Shown here piece after piece: positions 6,622 to 7,982 of a stretch of 7,982 bases of DNA (positions are counted from its first letter, which is position 1; each line of letters starts with the position of its first letter). The DNA is from Pseudomonadota bacterium (GTDB lineage: Bacteria > Pseudomonadota > Gammaproteobacteria > Xanthomonadales > Xanthomonadaceae), in assembly GCA_025355485.1 (NCBI GenBank), contig JANXZP010000165.1, positions 1 to 7,982 of the forward strand, read 5' to 3'. Under the pieces are notes generated by a model. The model saw only the letters and a list, made by a program, of their open reading frames with translations. It ran no database searches and was not told where the DNA came from. The position numbers and the translations under genes are program-made.

Positions 6622-7613
6622 GCGCAGCGTCGCCGATGGAACGTGATGGCACAACGCGTGCGCGTATCGCGGCGGTGATTCCTTGCTACAAGGTCGCGCA
6701 ACATGCCCTCGATGTGATCGCCGCGATTCCTTCCGAGTGCGAACGCATCTACGTCGTCGACGACGCGTGCCCCGACGGTAGCGGCAAGCTGGTCGCCGCG
6801 CAGTGCCGCGATCCGCGCGTGCAGGTAATCTCCCACGAGAAAAACCAGGGTGTCGGCGGCGCGGTGATCAGCGGTTATCGGCGCGCTCTGGACGATGGCA
6901 TGGACATCGTCGTGAAGATCGACGGCGACGGACAGATGGATCCGGCGTTGTTGCTGCGCTTCGTTGCGCCGTTGGTGAACGGGCAGGCCGATTACACGAA
7001 GGGCAATCGCTTCTTCGACCTGCGCAACATCAGCGCGATGCCGACGATCCGCGTGTTCGGCAACGCGGTGCTGTCATTCTTCTCGAAACTGTCCACCGGT
7101 TACTGGGATCTGTTCGATCCGACGAACGGCTACACCGCGATCCACGCCGATGTATTGCGCATGCTGCCGCTGGACAAGCTCAGCCGGCGCTGGTTCTTCG
7201 AGACCGACCTGCTGTTCCGTCTCGGCACGGTGCGCGCGGTGGTGCAGGACATCCCGATGGACGCGCGCTATGGCGACGAAGTCAGCGGATTGCGCGTGTC
7301 GCGTGTCCTCGGCGAATTCCTGTTCAAGCACCTGCGCAATTTCACCAAGCGCATCTTCTACAATTATTTCCTGCGCGACATGGCGCTGGCTTCGATCGAA
7401 CTCGTTGCAGGCATCGCGCTGCTGACGTTCGGCCTGGTGTACGGATCGATCAAGTGGATCCATTCGCACGACAGCGGATCGCTCGCGACCGCGGGCACGG
7501 TCATGCTCGCCGCATTGCCGGTGATCGTCGGCCTGCAATTCATCCTCGCATTCCTCGCCTACGACATTGCGAACGTGCCGCGAAGGGCGTTGAGCGGATT
7601 GACGAAAGGGTAG
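6618..7613 (+). CDS. GT2-family glycosyltransferase with two C-terminal membrane helices (polyprenyl-phosphate type)
   Basis: A 331-residue protein of the DPM1-like branch of glycosyltransferase family 2. The N-terminal GT-A domain shows RIAAVIPCY (16-24), YVVDDACPDGSG (45-56), HEKNQGVGGAVISGY (73-87) and KIDGDGQMDP (100-109), whose DGD supplies the metal-binding DxD. DPTNGYTAI (167-175) and RRWFFETDLL (190-199) follow as acceptor-side motifs. Two hydrophobic helices at about 256-277 and 291-315 anchor it in the inner membrane. Such enzymes usually move a sugar from a nucleotide donor to a polyprenyl phosphate for envelope glycans or protein glycosylation; the sugar cannot be read from the sequence. 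GTG 6618 was chosen because it overlaps the upstream stop as GTGA, implying coupling. ATG 6636, giving 325 residues, is an equal alternative; neither has a good Shine-Dalgarno. Its link to sulfur metabolism is unexplained. Confidence 0.87.
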   Translation: MSAASPMERDGTTRARIAAVIPCYKVAQHALDVIAAIPSECERIYVVDDACPDGSGKLVAAQCRDPRVQVISHEKNQGVGGAVISGYRRALDDGMDIVVKIDGDGQMDPALLLRFVAPLVNGQADYTKGNRFFDLRNISAMPTIRVFGNAVLSFFSKLSTGYWDLFDPTNGYTAIHADVLRMLPLDKLSRRWFFETDLLFRLGTVRAVVQDIPMDARYGDEVSGLRVSRVLGEFLFKHLRNFTKRIFYNYFLRDMALASIELVAGIALLTFGLVYGSIKWIHSHDSGSLATAGTVMLAALPVIVGLQFILAFLAYDIANVPRRALSGLTKG

Positions 7614-7627
7614 TCAGTGGGCGGCTG

Positions 7628-7649
7628 CGGCGCGATTCTCATCGCGCCG
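7628..7649 (+). terminator. Perfect hairpin after the glycosyltransferase gene, possible terminator
   Basis: CGGCGCGAT (7628-7636) and ATCGCGCCG (7641-7649) pair perfectly around a TCTC loop, 14 bases after the stop. The + strand continues AAAAGTTTGG, so a T run is not directly adjacent and termination may be weak or factor-dependent. An operator role for the downstream gene is possible, because the repeat lies just before the predicted promoter. Confidence 0.45.
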
Positions 7650-7655
7650 AAAAGT

Positions 7656-7683
7656 TTGGCTTGGTTTTGGCGCGTGGTATGTT
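7656..7683 (+). promoter_or_regulatory. Probable promoter for the CoA-transferase gene
   Basis: TTGGCT (7656-7661) matches the -35 hexamer at 4 of 6 positions. It is followed at 16 bases by TATGTT (7678-7683), also 4 of 6 and preceded by a TGG extension at 7675-7677. The start codon lies 24 bases downstream. With the hairpin just before it, this suggests that the CoA-transferase genes are a separate unit. Confidence 0.45.
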
Positions 7684-7694
7684 TACGAACCCGC

Positions 7695-7700
7695 AGGGAG
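7695..7700 (+). promoter_or_regulatory. Ribosome binding site of the CoA-transferase gene
   Basis: AGGGAG lies 7 bases before ATG 7708 and fixes that start. The translated protein reaches the conserved KLYANAAEAL only at residue 17, so the N-terminus is somewhat longer than in homologues that begin near that motif. Confidence 0.7.
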
Positions 7701-7707
7701 TTTCCCC

Positions 7708-7982
7708 ATGGCCGAATCCAATGCCTTGTCGCGTAGCCAAAGCGCTGCGAAGAACAAGCTCTACGCCAATGCCGCCGAGGCGCTGAAAGGCCTGGTTACC
7801 GATGGGCAGACGCTCGCGGTCGGCGGCTTCGGACTGTGCGGCATCCCCGAATCGCTGATCGCCGCGCTGCGCGATACCGGCGTGAAGGGACTGACGGTGA
7901 TCTCCAACAACGCCGGCGTCGACGGCTTCGGCCTCGGCCAGCTGCTGGCGACCCGGCAGATCAAAAAGATGATTTCGTCCTA
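7708..7982 (+). CDS. scoA: 3-oxoacid CoA-transferase subunit A, N-terminal part (runs off the window)
   Basis: Ninety-one residues are visible before the window ends inside a codon; the full subunit is usually about 230-245 residues. KLYANAAEALKGLV leads into GGFGLCGIPE (39-48), the glycine-rich motif of family I CoA-transferase alpha subunits. SNNAGVDGFGLGQLL (66-80) and QIKKMISS follow and are typical of succinyl-CoA:3-ketoacid and related acyl-CoA transferases. Family knowledge: subunit A pairs with a subunit B, normally encoded just downstream, whose glutamate forms the CoA thioester; the complex moves CoA between succinyl-CoA and acetoacetate in ketone-body and fatty-acid use. Subunit B lies beyond the window and cannot be checked. 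An acetate/acetoacetate CoA-transferase (AtoD-like) is the main alternative. The preceding hairpin and promoter suggest it is not part of the cbs operon. Confidence 0.9.
   Translation, partial: MAESNALSRSQSAAKNKLYANAAEALKGLVTDGQTLAVGGFGLCGIPESLIAALRDTGVKGLTVISNNAGVDGFGLGQLLATRQIKKMISS

Noticed and set aside
5467..6654. 395-codon open frame on the minus strand
   Set aside because: It lies antisense to the cystathionine lyase/synthase gene, has biased composition and no domain signal; the + strand gene is unmistakable.

Overview
This 7,982-base, GC-rich window looks like a stretch of a gammaproteobacterial chromosome, most probably of the order Xanthomonadales (Lysobacteraceae/Rhodanobacteraceae). 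That placement is an inference from high G/C at third codon positions, a type IV pilus ATPase of PilU type, a DUF4398 lipoprotein paired with an OmpA-like protein, and the gene order cystathionine beta-synthase, cystathionine lyase/synthase, GT2 glycosyltransferase, CoA-transferase. No insertion sequence, phage gene, CRISPR array, tRNA or rRNA was recognised. Most of the region reads as ordinary housekeeping and envelope DNA.

Layout. Bases 2-448 (+) are the 3' part of a zeta-class glutathione transferase (maleylacetoacetate isomerase). pilU (464-1597, -) converges on it with a 15-base gap. Divergent from pilU, a small lipoprotein gene (DUF4398, 1692-2075, +) overlaps by ATGA a periplasmic coiled-coil/OmpA-like protein gene (2072-3052, +). 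A 366-base gap without a convincing protein gene (3053-3418) follows. It holds several perfect inverted repeats and a terminator-like hairpin, and is the best candidate in the window for an undescribed RNA element. Next come a small YdcH/DUF465 protein (3419-3640, +) with a strong ribosome binding site and its own terminator-like hairpin, and a 79-residue membrane protein of unknown function (3718-3957, +).

The right half is a probable operon on the + strand, starting at an extended -10 promoter near 3989-3997: cbs (4037-5407), a Cys/Met-metabolism PLP enzyme (5455-6621), and a membrane-anchored GT2 glycosyltransferase (6618-7613) whose likely GTG start overlaps the preceding stop codon. The first two enzymes together form a reverse transsulfuration route (homocysteine to cystathionine to cysteine). 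A hairpin and a probable separate promoter then lead into the N-terminal part of a 3-oxoacid CoA-transferase subunit A (7708 to the window end).

No clear new multi-gene system was found. The points most worth a second look are the structured intergenic segment at 3168-3372 with its two mutually exclusive hairpins, the DUF4398/OmpA pair, the unrecognised small membrane protein, and the translational coupling of a glycosyltransferase to sulfur amino-acid genes.
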